64,000 nt of DNA, from positions 1,488,001-1,552,000 of the forward strand of contig NC_068572.1 of the NCBI RefSeq assembly GCF_025698545.1, in the 5' to 3' direction. Made by a program: the position numbers and the translations under genes. The DNA comes from Gossypium raimondii (Eukaryota > Streptophyta > Magnoliopsida > Malvales > Malvaceae). The notes beneath the pieces are model-generated. The model did no database searches. It was not told the origin of the DNA and saw nothing but the letters and a program-made list of their open reading frames with translations. Each line of letters begins with the position of its first letter. Within the stretch, counting starts at the first letter, position 1. This document shows positions 53,598 through 64,000 of this stretch, piece after piece.

Positions 53598-56474
53598 AGT
53601 GAACGTATTAGTGCTGTTATTTACTATGATGGTGAGGTTTGCCACACCCAGAATGGTGTTGTTTTTTTGTCGGAGAATACGGCGCGACTGGTTTTTAACC
53701 AGAACATAGATTTGATAGAACTTCGTAAAAGAATTAGGCGTAAAATTTTCGGAACGACGCCAATGAAAGTTCTGTCTATCACGTATCGATTTTGTTCTTC
53801 TGTTGATCTGGTGACATATGACTCGTTCGACATAAAATGTGCTCGTAGCTTGGAGGCAATGGTGCAGACTCATATTGCTAGTGGAGCACATTATATTGAG
53901 TTATATATACAATTTACATCGCCAACTAATGTACTTGTGACCGATGTTTGAGATGTATACACGATCCTTGACCGATACTCGGTTAGCGGGTTACAAAATA
54001 TGGAACAGCCCATGTTCAGTAGCGATGTCGAATGCACATCCCCCGCAAGACACTCTGTCGGTGGATGGGACATGTACGTTGGTGGCTCGACATTTGATGC
54101 TGGAAATACGTACTGGGGAACGACATCAAGTTCTAGTGGGTGACAATCTACATCCAATTGGGGACGTTATCAAATGCCCAGAAGAAGGGATGACGTACTC
54201 CCTACGACGTCAACCAGTGAGGGGACCTCGTACGCTGCAGATGATTGTGGGTTAGAAGATGACTCCGATGTGGATCCACGTTGAGAGCCCGGGCTGGATG
54301 GTGTAGAAGTTGACTTATTTTCTGAACCGGAGCCTATTCCAACAGAACCTGAAGATGCTGAAAGGAGTTCAGATAAAGAAGAAAATCCACGATTCAAAGC
54401 ATACTCACCTCTAGCCCACATACATAATGTCGATCTGTCCGTAGATGATGCGTTAGAGTTTCCAGATCTACCATACCGGTTGCGTAATTTTACAAGTTCG
54501 GGGGTAGATTCCGGTGAATTTGAAGTTGGTAATCAGTTTACCAACAATGATAGTTTTATTGGTGCTTTGAAACAACATAGCATCAAAAATGGTGTTAACT
54601 ACCACGTCGTTAAATCCAAATCTGATAAGTTTGAGGCGAAGTGTCCAGTCCAAGACGGCATATGTTCATGGAAAATCTACGCTTCGTTAAGGAAAAGGAC
54701 AGAGTTGTGGGAGATTAAAAAGTACAAAGGTCTACATACATGTGCTGCAGGTATAGTATTGACGGTTTTGTGAATAATACTTTTATTATGCAATATTGCA
54801 TTATTTAATGTACTCGGTTTATAGGTGTTTCACAAGATCATCCCAAGATGGATTCAGCTATGTTAGCTAGCTTGATACTGCCTACGGTAAAAGCAGATCC
54901 CAAGACTTCAGTGCCGGTGTTAATTGCCAATATCCGTAGCCAAATGGGGTACACGCCCTCTTACTGCAAGGCTTGGATAGCTAAGCAAAAGGCATTGGAG
55001 AAGATGCATAGTGGGTGGGACGCCTCATATAATGAAATATTGCAGTGGTGTCAGATGCTAGAGAGATACGTCCCAGGTGCCATCACAGACCTTAAAACGG
55101 AACATGCGTACTACAACGGCCGATTGCTACGTGGATGCCAAGTGTTCAAATGCTTGTTTTGGACCTTTAAGTAATGCCGAGACGCATTTCCATACTGCAA
55201 GTCGTTGGTACAAATTGACGGTACATTTATGTTCGGTAGGTATTCTCATCGGCTATTGCTTGCAGTGGTACAGGATGGCGGTAGGAGAATTCTTCCAATT
55301 GCATTTGCAATAACACCGAGGGAGTCGTCTGATGACTGAGATTTCTTTCTCTCAAGGTTAAGGAGGCATGTGTGCCCCCAATCTGATATCTGTGATATTT
55401 CAGATCGGGGCATCGGTATACTAGCTGCATTTGATCGACAGGAAAGCTTATGGCAGCGCACACACCATAGATATTGCCTAAGACACGTTGCTTCGAACTA
55501 CTACAGACAATATCCATCTAAGAGCGAACGACGACAAGTGACCAACATGGGTATTTAGTCTATATCTGTGTTATTCTGTTTGTCAATTTGAATTAGTTTT
55601 ATTGGTAGAAGTGGCATAAATTATTCGCTATGATCTTATATTGGCAGGGTATGAAATAAATAAAGATCGTTTTCACGAGATGTTGGCAATTTTACGTTCA
55701 ATTAACGGAGAAGGGGCGGACTACCTTTGTAACATACGTTTCGAACAGTGGGTACAATCATACGATGGCGGCCTACGATATGCCCATATGACGTCAAACC
55801 TGGCTGAATACATCAATTCTGTTCTTAAAGGAACGCGCCATCTACCGATAACATCGGTTGTGCGAGAGATATATTTTCATTTGGCAGCGGTATTTCCAAA
55901 GTGAGCAGCAAGTTATGCAGGCCAGATGCAGGGAGGACATGTATGGTGCAGTAAGGTAGTTCAAGAAATTAACAAGGCCAAGGCGAGGGCAAACACCATG
56001 CACATAGTGTGTCACGATCGAGGCAATTTATGGTTTCGCGTGACAGATATTGACAGACCGCACCAAGGTGTTGTTGGTAGGCAATATCGTGTACACCTGC
56101 GAAATAGGACTTGTGACTGTGGGATGTTTGATGCACTTCGTTATCCATACGCGCATGTTATTGCAGCTTGTCAGAATCTCCGTCGGGATCCGATGAGTTA
56201 TGTGAATGAAGTGTACAAATTAGAAAACATGTACAACGTCTGGAGACACGTTTTCCCACCGGTCCCAAATGAACGTAAGTGGCCGCCCGTATCTCTTGCT
56301 CCTTTTAAGCTGTTACCGGATAGAGAATTACGTCGCAAACTAAAGGGTCGACCTTGCTCGACTAGAATACGTAACAATATGGATATCCGAGAAATAGCCA
56401 GTCAAACGATGTTGTGCGGATGGTGTAGGAATCCAGGCCATACAAGTCGATCATGCCCTAATCGCAATAGTTGA
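53598..56474 (+). pseudogene. MURA-like MULE transposase, broken
   Basis: The N-terminus (MSERISAVIYYDGEVCHTQN) is the usual MULE start. A MuDR DNA-binding region follows (KSDKFEAKCP, C-W.I.AS), then the transposase domain (LVQIDGTFMFGRYSHRLLLA with the first catalytic Asp, ISDRGIGI with the next). A SWIM finger CDCGMFDALRYPYAH lies near 56110, and a CCHC knuckle CGWCRNPGHTSRSCPN closes the protein. Two introns with GT-AG borders are likely (about 54752-54823 and 55551-55648). The frame is broken repeatedly: stops after LVTDV (53951), within the region 54255-54300, after FWTFK (55172-55174), and where WDFF is expected (TGA near 55338), plus a break near 55904. It cannot give a full transposase. 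Confidence 0.85.
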
Positions 56475-56501
56475 ATGTAATTGTAAAAAAATTAAGTTTG
56501 T

Positions 56502-56735
56502 GAAATTATTAATTGATAAATTGTATTAATGGTTAGTAAAAATTATCAAATTATATAAAATTATTAATTGTTAGTACCAGTCAAAACATTTTTCCAAATC
56601 TAACATTATGTGAATGTAAAATTATTAATTGATAAATTGTATTAATGATTAGTAAAATTATCAAATTATATAAAATTATTAATTGTTAGTACCAGGAAAA
56701 ACATTTTTCCAAATCTAACATTATGTGAAAGTAAC
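56502..56735. repeat. 116-bp tandem duplication inside the MULE
   Basis: AATTGATAAATTGTATTAAT recurs with a 116-base period, together with GTTAGTACCAG and CATTTTTCCAAATCTAACAT. A shorter related stretch (ATTAATGGTTAGTAGAATT) continues at about 59110, on the far side of the LTR-like insertion. Confidence 0.75.
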
Positions 56736-56749
56736 ATTATGAGTTTAGT

Positions 56750-58321
56750 TGAGTTCTTAATTAGGTATTAATTGGGTGAATTTAGTTTAATTAAGAGAAA
56801 TTAGGAAAAGGATCAAATTGAATTAGGGTAAAAGTTGAATTATAGATTAATAGAAAATAAAAGGATTAAAATGGCAATTAAGCCATTAACAAAAAAAATA
56901 GGCGTATAAGTGATAAAAATATGAGATTTTTATGTTATGTATATTATTTTATTATATAATATAATATAATATATTATATTATATTATTATATATATTAAA
57001 TAAAGTAAATAGATGACAAATGTATGGTAAAAATTGAAGGCATGTGTAATAGTAATAATTACATAGGTACACTTGTAATAAAAATAAATATGTGCTTAAT
57101 TAATAAGTAAAAGATTTTTTATAATAATATATTATTAATGTTATTAGTTAAAATAAAAGAAATATAGTAAGGAAGTAAAACAAACAAAAAAAAGAAACAA
57201 AAGAAGAACAGAATAGAAACAGAGAAAGAGACGAAAACAGGGGAAGAAAAAGGGGAAAGAAAAGAAAATGGGAAAATTGGATTTTAAAGCTTCAAGCTTA
57301 ATTGGTAAGATAAATTTAGCCCTTTTCTCTTAATTTTGATGATTTAAAAGCTTTAAAACAAAGTTTTGTTGAAATCAAGTGGAGGTTATGGAAGTTCATA
57401 GGTTTTTGAACATGATTCATTTTGAACAAGTTGTTAAATTAGGGGTTTAGTTGATAGAATTTCTAGTTAGAATAGATAAAAAGATTGATTTGTAAACTAA
57501 GTTATAAATTTTACATAGTTGGGATTAAGTTATAAAAAGTCTTAAATTAGGGTTTAATTATGAATATTGAAAAGTAGAGTTAAATATGATAAGACATTAA
57601 GTAGAAAAGAAGTATGAATTAAGTTAGAAAAATAAGTAAGCTTAGTTAGAATTAAATTGGGAATAAGTAGGAATTGAATAAAATTTAATTAATATTAATA
57701 TTAATATTATTTTTAATGCTGTAATTAATAGTAAAAATTATTATTATTTTCATAGCTAACAAGGAAAACGAGGCATCGGCATCCAAAGGAAAAGAAAAGA
57801 TCGTTGAGGAGTAAACGCGTATTCCAGGTTTGTATTATTATAACTTAAACTATTTACTAAATGCTATATTGAAATATATGTGAATTGAAATAATAGATGT
57901 TTTGAATTATTTGAGTATTTGAGATTGTTGTGGAAATGAATTCGAAATTGGAAAAGTAAAATAATACCCTATTAACTTATCGGACTAAATTGGATACAAA
58001 TGGCATGCCATTGGATTTGTGATGTGATGATGAGATTTGTAGTTCGGCCGAGAAGATGATTATATTATTATATGCTTCAGTTTATCCGAAGAGGCATTTA
58101 ATGCCTTATTGGTGTGTTCTGGAGGATTTAAATAATTCCAGGTGTGTTTAGGTTGGATATTCTGGTGTGTTTGGGTGGAATCCTCGTATCTGTCAGAGTC
58201 CGAGCCTTGTTAATAGGGTAAATAATTGAAATGAAAATTTGAAAAAGAAATTGGTTGATTTGACACTATAGAAAAATACGAGAAAGAATGTATGAGTTAA
58301 ATTATAAATTTAATTTGTATG

Positions 58322-58361
<40 letters not shown>

Positions 58362-59089
58362 TAAATTTAAGATCTATGGAATGATATATGAATATGTATA
58401 TTTAATTTAAAGTGATTTATAAGATTATGGTCAATATTTGAAATTTTATTATTAAATAGTTTAATTTATAGTAATACCACTTGAGTATGAAATACTCAAA
58501 TGACTGATTGTTTCCGTGCTGTGAGTTGTAGAAGTCAAATCTTGAATCGACATCCAAAACCGGACCGACTTCAAACAAATTTTGGTGATGTATATTTTCT
58601 TTTAATAATGTGGCATGTACATAGGATGTGTATAAACGTTATTATGTTTTGAATATAAATAGTTAAAAATGTTAGTATTATAAATCTAAGAATTTTAATG
58701 AAAGAAATTTATCCATTCCAATTTAATTAGTACATTGATAAACTTAAATTGATATTGAATTAATTGAGTTTGATTAGAATGTATTTAGAATAGAAAATGT
58801 GAATGTGAAATGAATTGGTTGAATTGGTTATGTTTGGAAAAGTTATTGTTTTATTTGCAGGAGGTTTAACGTAAAAAAAAGCAGAAATGTTGCCGAATTT
58901 TTTATAAAAAAAAAAAACCGAATGAAGTCAATTAGTAATGTTTATATGAATTTATGATTTATATATATATATATATATATATTTTAATATGTTGGTTATT
59001 TATGATTTGTTTATTTGTAAATTTTTAATATGTTCGGTAATGTCTCGTAACCCTGTTTCGGCGACGGTTTGGGGTTAAGGGGTGTTACA
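56750..59089 (-). mobile_element. LTR-like insertion (Ty3/gypsy type) inside the MULE
   Basis: Read on the minus strand it opens with TGTAACACCCCTTAACCCC and the CGTCGCCGAAACAGGGTTAC block, a start I know from plant Ty3/gypsy LTRs. The far boundary near 56750 is not clear and no target duplication was found. It may be a solo LTR or a decayed fragment; no gag or pol remnant is recognised. It looks broken. MULE-specific sequence resumes on both sides, so it came after the MULE's internal repeat was formed. Confidence 0.4.
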
Positions 59090-59242
59090 AGGATTTTCAA
59101 TTTAAGGGCATTAATGGTTAGTAGAATTCTCAAATAATATAAATTTTTTTTATTTTATTACATCAAATAATCTTCTATTTTATTACATCAAATAATATCA
59201 AAATATTCAAAATATTTGTACAAATAAATTTAAATACGGCAA

Positions 59243-59970
59243 TCAATGTCTATGCTCGGGGGATTCAGTGCCACATGGCAACCGTCAACGGTTACGCACT
59301 GAATTCCTCCTTTCTCTAGCTTTCGACGGCGGTTGTTGTTCCTCCGGCGGGGATTCTGGTTCTTCCAGTACGGCATCTGGTTGTCGGACTTGGGACGATG
59401 ATCCACCTTCAAAGAATAGTGTATGTGGAGGTGTTTGCATCACGAATGGTGACGGTGTTTGAAACCCATACGTTGGTGGGGATTGGTAAAAAGGAGAGCT
59501 CCCCGACAGCCTCTCTTATGATTCCTCGTGCGCCGCTGGCCTATACATCGGCGGTCCATTCGGCATAACAAGAAATGGAGCTGAATCGGGCATTTGGCTC
59601 CAACCTGCCATAGGACTCGGAAAAGGATACATATAAGGGTTAGGATGCATATAAAGGCTAGGAAACGCAACTGGCATCATCTGAAAAGGCGGTTGCGTGG
59701 GTATTATCGGTTGAACTGCTGCGTCGGGTGACTGTGTCGGTGCTCTCGTTGGGCCTGGTGATTGCATGGCCGCTGATGATGAGTCGGGTGAATGTTTGGG
59801 CCTCGTTGAGGGACTGCCTTCGTCGTCTTGGATTTAGAGGCCTGCGCCTTTCCCTTTCGACACGTATTTGCCGCTGCCTCTCCTCTTGCGTTAGTAAATA
59901 CGGCTTGCTGTGGATCCTAAACCATGGCATGTATTCTGGAACGCACGCTAACTCCGGAACGATAATTGGT
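59243..59970 (-). pseudogene. Plant mobile domain (PMD) protein, C-terminal part
   Basis: On the minus strand it begins IIVPELACVPEYMPWFRIHS and continues LLTQEERQRQIRVERERR, the end of the PMD fold. A Pro/Met/Tyr-rich tail follows (YMHPNPYMYPFPSPMAGW, FVMQTPPHTLFFEGGSSSQ), ending GTESPEHRH before TGA at 59243-59245. The tail type is common in TE-borne PMD proteins of cotton. Most of the PMD is absent, and there is at least one in-frame TGA near the end (after RNSVRNR) plus frame changes near 59510 and 59750. It lies just inside the right MULE end, so it was carried as cargo. Confidence 0.75.
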
Positions 59971-60289
59971 AAAATGCCCGATTTTTTAAATAATTTTTTT
60001 AAAAAAAGTTTTTTTTGGTAAAATTCCCGATGTGAATATCTAATCCAATAATTGATGAATACGTAGATGAACTATTTTCAATATGATAGGGGGTTGTTTA
60101 TCTATAGAACCTATTCGGATTCAAGTTTTTGGGGAAAAAAGTGGAGCCTTTATTTCTTCGATTTTTTTCTTTTTTACTCTAGTTGAAAAATAAAAGGGAT
60201 ATGTGTCATTTAATTAACAATATCCTTTTGTATTCTCTTTATATTGTAATAAAACAACATTTAAAACAAATTTATATTGTATTGGAATT

Positions 60290-60830
60290 AGACTCGATCA
60301 TAATACAGGTCATTCGGCTCAATCCGAAGATTCATTTGAAAAGTGTGAGAGTTTGAGTAAAAATATAGGTCTAAAAAATGAGTTTGAGAAAAAAAAAAGA
60401 CTCATTTAGAAAACAGGCCGTGTCTCGGGTAAGCTTTTTTTTGTTCGGGCCCAACCCGAATTTGCAAAAAAGAAAAATTGTTATTGTTTTTTTCACCTTT
60501 TTATTGTTATTTCACTATTATATTGTTACTATTTTATTGTTATTATTTTGATATTGTATAACTCTTGTTTTATTGATAATTTTACAACTATTTTAGATGC
60601 ATTTGCTTATTAAGTTGCATCTATCTTAGTGTTATTTAAGTATAAATATTTTTAAAATTTATTTTCAATTTGTGGGGAAACATTTGTTTTAATATTCTTA
60701 ATGTATTTAATGTGTTATATTTTTTTAAATTTATTTATATATATAAATAATATAAAAAATTAATACAGGCAGGTCGGGTTGGACTCGAGTTTTACTTTTA
60801 TCTAACATCCTTAATTTCTTATAAAAAGGT
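60290..60830 (+). repeat. Dispersed hAT-derived repeat, second subfamily
   Basis: Shares GTGTGAGAGTTTGAGTAAAA, GGGTAAGCTTTTTTTTGTTC and the TTGTTATTATTTTGATATTG tail with the copies ending at 36310 and starting at 39730 (inverted). The ends are diffuse. Confidence 0.55.
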
Positions 60831-60904
60831 TCAAAATTCACCCAAATTAATTTTAAAATAAATTTATCCATCGCCAACCTCGAACGTTGACTCGAGAATT
60901 TAAG

Positions 60905-61335
60905 GCCGTTACAACTATTAAGTTGGTCAGTTCTGTTAAGAAATTGAATAGCTGATAATTGAGTGACATAACCAAATAAATCGACCTACAAATACTTTAA
61001 CTGTCAAAATCGACTAAATCTGATTGATGGGTTAAATTAAATGCTATCCCCTAGAATTAACCGTTGATGAGTTTTTGAAGATTGAAACACCAATGAATGA
61101 CCATTAATGTTTAATTTTCTAAATCAATATATTTTATTGAAAATAAATATATAAGCTAAACCTAGAAAATGAGAAATTTGGCCAAATCTAACATTATAGG
61201 TCAAGAAAAAAACAACAACACACACTAGAAGCCAGTCAAAAGACAACATAAACAACAGGCAAAAAGTAATCCGATCATCGTCGGATTCCCAGGTAAACCG
61301 GTCAGCTTATCAGATCATGCAACGTAGCTACTTGT
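60905..61335. repeat. Duplicated block A (pairs with 62505-62940)
   Basis: Collinear with 62505-62940: AGTTGGTCAGTT, ACTGTCAAAATCGACTAAA, TGCTATCCCCTAG, AAAATGAGAAATTTGGCCAAA, AAAAGTAATCCGAT and CCCAGGTAAACCGGTCA-type phrases occur in the same order in both. The second copy lies directly downstream of the minus-strand lipid-transfer-protein-like gene, which points to an old tandem duplication of that locus with loss of one coding region. Confidence 0.7.
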
Positions 61336-61508
61336 TGAAAAATGGCGAAATTTGGGGTAACTCCTTTTCTCATGTAAAATTACCACCTCACTACTTACTA
61401 TTTTTTAAAATTACAAATTAAATCATTAAACAAACAAAATGTGTAATATAAAAATTTTGAGGGAAAATATTTGGTACCCTTTGTGGAATAAAAAAAAAAG
61501 GTTATCAG

Positions 61509-61946
61509 TAGGGGTGGACAAAATCCGACTCGATTCAGAAAATACAATAAAAAATTCAAATTCTGAATTAAATAGTTTAAGTTAATCGAGTAATTCGGAT
61601 CTACTTGAATAAAAAATCAAAATTTTCAATTTAACTCGAATATGAATTATACAATTCAAGTTATCCGAAAATCCGAATAAGAAAAGACAAAACTACGTCG
61701 TTTTTATAAATATTTACCCATTAAGTTAAAAGTAAAACCATTATATTGTTTATGTTGTTAAATAATCTTGTACTTTGTCTACTAGTTAAATAATCGTCCA
61801 TGTAATGCAACATTGAGTATAAATAATAGGATTTGTTTGACTTGATTTGATTTGATTCGAAAAAAATTCAAACTGAGTTCGATTGCTAAAATAGGATTCG
61901 TCAACTCGAAATTTTTTGACTCGACTCGATCGAGTACTCACCGCTA
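61509..61946. mobile_element. hAT-type element (TAGGGGTG ends)
   Basis: Begins TAGGGGTGGACAAAATCCG and ends in the inverse of TAGCGGTGAGTACTCGATCG. The flanks are GTTATCAG (61501-61508) and GCTACCAG (61947-61954), six of eight identical. It is 438 bp and non-coding, inserted between the two duplicated blocks. Confidence 0.55.
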
Positions 61947-61949
61947 GCT

Positions 61950-62095
61950 ACCAGTCTATCAAATCCCATAACCCCTCTCCAAACCATAAATAGGAGGATA
62001 ATGTGCTTCAGCATTCTCAAACTCATATACTCGAACTCACATCCTCCTACATTGACAACAATACACATGCCAATCGAGTTAAGACTCAATCATCA
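61950..62095 (-). mobile_element. tRNA-derived SINE copy 4
   Basis: On the minus strand it has CTCGATTGGCATGTGTATTG, GTAGGAGGATGTGAGTTCGAG, then CATTATCCTCCTATTTATGG. It matches the copies at 37950, 40556 and 49622. An extra stretch between the B box and the body (AGTATATGAGTTTGAGAATG) looks like a small local duplication. Confidence 0.55.
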
Positions 62096-62504
62096 AAATT
62101 TATATTGTTTTAAATAGTATTGATATAAATTAAAACTACAAAATAAGGTTAGGCACTCATACCAATACAATAATAAGTTTGATTTAAATGTTGTTTTAAA
62201 GTACAAACCAATGAGTGTTACAAAAGATTTTAAAGATGCCTTATCTAAGAGGTTTGATATTAGGTATTTTAAAAGTAAAAATCATAGGAATAAAGTTAAG
62301 TAGTGGTGTGCAAATAATTAATTCAATCAGTTTGATTGGTATACAATAATCGAATTGATCGATTTATACAGTGTAACCCAATTTAGCTGAATTGATTTAA
62401 CATTGGTTGGTTAAGTCAGTTTAAAATAAATATATTATAATGTATTGAATTGAGTTATTTATTATAAAAATATAAAGATGTTTAAACTAATTTAAAAAAA
62501 ATAT

Positions 62505-62732
62505 TATTAAGTTGGTCAGTTAGATTATGAAATTCAATAGCTGGTAATTGACTGACATATCCAGATAAAATCGACCCTACGACCAAATTAACTGTCAACA
62601 TCGACTAAACCTAATTAATCGATTAATTAACTCGGTTGTAAGTGACTTATGCTATCCCCTAGTGAATGATCAATGTCGTTTGATTTGATTTAAATATATA
62701 CACAAATCATATGCTAAACCAATATACTTTAT

Positions 62733-62767
<35 letters not shown>

Positions 62768-62940
62768 CTACATCTGGAAAATGAGAAATTTGGCCAAATA
62801 TAATATTATAGATCAAGAAACAAAAAGACAGACAACATAAACAAGAAACAAATAATTATTAAAAAGTAATCCGATGATGGTTGGATACCCAGGTAAACTG
62901 GTCACCTTATCAAATCATCCAATGTAGCAAGCAAGTCAAT
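62505..62940. repeat. Duplicated block B (pairs with 60905-61335)
   Basis: Second copy of the block described at 60905-61335, here containing an expanded TA microsatellite (about 62737-62765). It ends about 150 bases beyond the stop of the lipid-transfer-protein-like gene. Confidence 0.7.
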
Positions 62941-63090
62941 CAAAACATATGAGAAAACAATCCACCACCATGCTCTGTAATGTATCACACAATTGGATCC
63001 CACCCTTAAACACGATTAAGTTGGGATTCCATAACACACCAATTTGAAATCCCACCCAAATCCGAACCCGATTTCAAGCTAGATCGGTTC

Positions 63091-63306
63091 CTATGTATCA
63101 CCACAGAGCGGTTCCAAGACATTCATGACGATGGCACAGCAACCTGTGGCATCAGCACCATCACCATTCCCTGACAAAAAAGGAAGGCAGCGTGGGAGGC
63201 CGACTAAGCCATCAGCACGGGTTATGGCCCCTTGAGCCAGGGGTGCACCCACCACCATGCACAACACCAACAGACATGCAAGCTTAAGGGACATTGAGCT
63301 AGCCAT
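63091..63306 (-). pseudogene. Truncated non-specific lipid-transfer-protein-like gene
   Basis: The 71-residue product starts MASSMSLKLACLLVLCMVVG and APLAQGAIT, a signal peptide nearly the same as in cotton nsLTP1 proteins as I recall them. nsLTPs are secreted, eight-cysteine lipid carriers. Here the mature part is only about 45 residues: the first Cys after AIT is Arg, one Cys (PRCLPFLSGNG) and the CC pair (TGCCAIV) remain, and the reading ends at LCGDT before the CxC and last two Cys. A normal nsLTP is about 90-95 residues after cleavage. A TATA box lies about 95 bases upstream. It is most likely a decayed duplicate; a short secreted peptide is a less likely alternative. Confidence 0.65.
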
Positions 63307-63400
63307 ATGGATTAATCACAAGAAAAACAAACTTGTAAGGAAAATGGTTGCTTGGAGTATTGCTGATTGTTGCGTGGTTAGGGGTTGAGGGTAGGAGGGT

Positions 63401-63408
63401 TTTTATAG
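63401..63408 (-). promoter_or_regulatory. TATA box of the LTP-like gene
   Basis: On the minus strand CTATAAAAAC lies about 95 bases before the ATG, a normal distance for plant nsLTP genes. It is preserved although the coding region is truncated. Confidence 0.55.
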
Positions 63409-63744
63409 CCAAAAGTTAAGTTTTTATTTTCTTTTTTTCAGCTTGGTGGTAGCAGGGATTCTTTTGTTTTCCTCTGTACTTTTGGTTGTTGTTTTTGGGT
63501 GATTCCTTTAGGCTTGTTTGCTGCTGTTTTTAGGCTGTGTCTCTGTCAAAACAGATGTACTGATTTTGTGTGTGCCAACTTTCTTTCAATTGAATCATAA
63601 TGGCCCTTCCCAAAATAGTTAACCTAAAAATTTGCGTACCGAAGTAAACCCCTATAGTTGCTTACTTATAAAACAGAAAACCTTATCTTTCATAAAGATG
63701 GCTAAACCTACAACACGTGACATTGGGGTCGGCAATCGGGCAAC

Positions 63745-63860
63745 AGAAGCGTGCGTCGTTTCTAATCCGGATTCTGATTTAGAGGCATTCAATCATAATC
63801 CACCGCATGGTAGCTTTGCGCCACTAACTTTTTAACTAAGTCCGATGACCATCAGTAAGA

Positions 63861-63893
<33 letters not shown>
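63745..63893 (-). pseudogene. Degenerate 25S rDNA fragment
   Basis: The plus strand is antisense to the 3' domain of 25S rRNA. TAGAGGCATTCAATCATAAT, GGTAGCTTTGCGCCACTAAC and AAAACTAACCTGTCTCACG match the well-known antisense rDNA phrases with scattered changes. About 60 bases that normally lie between GCGATGACC and CATCAGTAGGG, including the sarcin-ricin loop complement, are missing. The plus-strand frame SDLEAFNHNPPHGSFAPLTF is the artefactual peptide often annotated from rDNA. It is an insertion of rDNA into chromosomal DNA, not a working gene. Confidence 0.8.
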
Positions 63894-64000
63894 TTGTGAA
63901 TATTTAATCCAACAATAGGCAAATATATAGATTAACGATTTTCAATACATTTTAAAATAAATAAAATATTGAACTCTTGTGATTGATTTGGTGGTCAAGG

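Larger units (their letters stand above)
52836..60028. mobile_element. Complete-ended Mutator-like element (MULE) with plant-mobile-domain tail
   Basis: Terminal inverted repeats: the left begins GGGCATTTTACCAAAAAAAA and the right inverts to GGGAATTTTACCAAAAAAAA. They are flanked by identical 9-mers GATGTGAAT (52827-52835 and 60029-60037), the Mutator hallmark. The 7.19-kb element contains a GC-rich subterminal region (52920-53060), a 124-bp triplicated repeat, a broken MURA-like transposase on the plus strand (53598-56474), an LTR-like insertion (about 56750-59089) and the C-terminal part of a plant-mobile-domain protein on the minus strand (59243-59970). MULEs carrying plant-mobile-domain genes are known in plants. 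The perfect duplication suggests it is not very old, yet the coding parts are broken, so it probably moved using another element's transposase. Confidence 0.9.

Noticed and set aside
63632-63835. Small protein ending SDLEAFNHNPPHGSFAPLTF
   Set aside because: This is the well-known translation of antisense 25S rDNA, not a gene product.

Overview
The window reads as nuclear DNA of a flowering plant, most likely cotton (Gossypium) or a close Malvaceae relative. Evidence: multi-exon plant genes with short AT-rich introns, plastid-targeted proteins, a lipid-transfer-protein signal peptide that matches cotton nsLTPs as I remember them, and dense AT-rich intergenic DNA packed with hAT, MULE, SINE and LTR-element remnants. 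No clearly new biological system is visible. The items most worth a second look are a small nucleolar RNA cluster with a decayed sister copy, a complete-ended MULE that carries a plant-mobile-domain tail, and several decayed host genes.

Layout. 1.2-1.9 kb (+): a promoter with site II, telo-box and TATA elements, followed by two convincing box C/D snoRNAs (both with antisense elements to 25S rRNA) and a weaker H/ACA candidate. 2.4-3.9 kb: hAT-type element with a nested repeat. 4.9-7.7 kb: two pieces of a LINE-type RNase H with a fragmentary SMR-domain gene between them. 8.1-12.3 kb (-): CFM3-type CRM-domain protein (9 exons, 853 aa), a chloroplast intron-splicing factor. 13.2-15.3 kb (-): RRS1 ribosome-biogenesis pseudogene that keeps its introns. 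16.7-18.4 kb: two small DNA transposons. 18.5-19.0 kb: decayed second copy of the snoRNA cluster. 20.3-23.4 kb (-): YTH-domain m6A reader of the ECT2 clade (9 exons, 670 aa). 26.0-33.0 kb (-): organellar lysyl-tRNA synthetase (13 exons, 592 aa).

33-42.7 kb is gene-poor and made of nested hAT-type repeats and tRNA-derived SINEs. 42.7-46.3 kb (-): LTR element with gag and protease remnants only, with recognisable LTRs, primer-binding site and polypurine tract. 47.2-52.1 kb (+): CYP716A cytochrome P450 (3 exons, 480 aa), with a TATA box inside the second copy of a duplicated upstream repeat. 52.8-60.0 kb: a MULE with terminal inverted repeats and a perfect 9-bp target duplication; it holds a broken transposase (+), a plant-mobile-domain C-terminus (-) and an LTR-like insertion. 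60-64 kb: repeats, a truncated nsLTP-like gene with an intact TATA box (-), a duplicated block downstream of it, and a 25S rDNA fragment.

The four intact-looking genes (CFM3, ECT2-like, LysRS, CYP716A) are independent housekeeping or metabolic genes; nothing suggests a functional cluster. Exon boundaries were assigned by hand from splice consensus and reading-frame continuity. In each of the four genes the exon lengths sum to a multiple of three and end on a stop.
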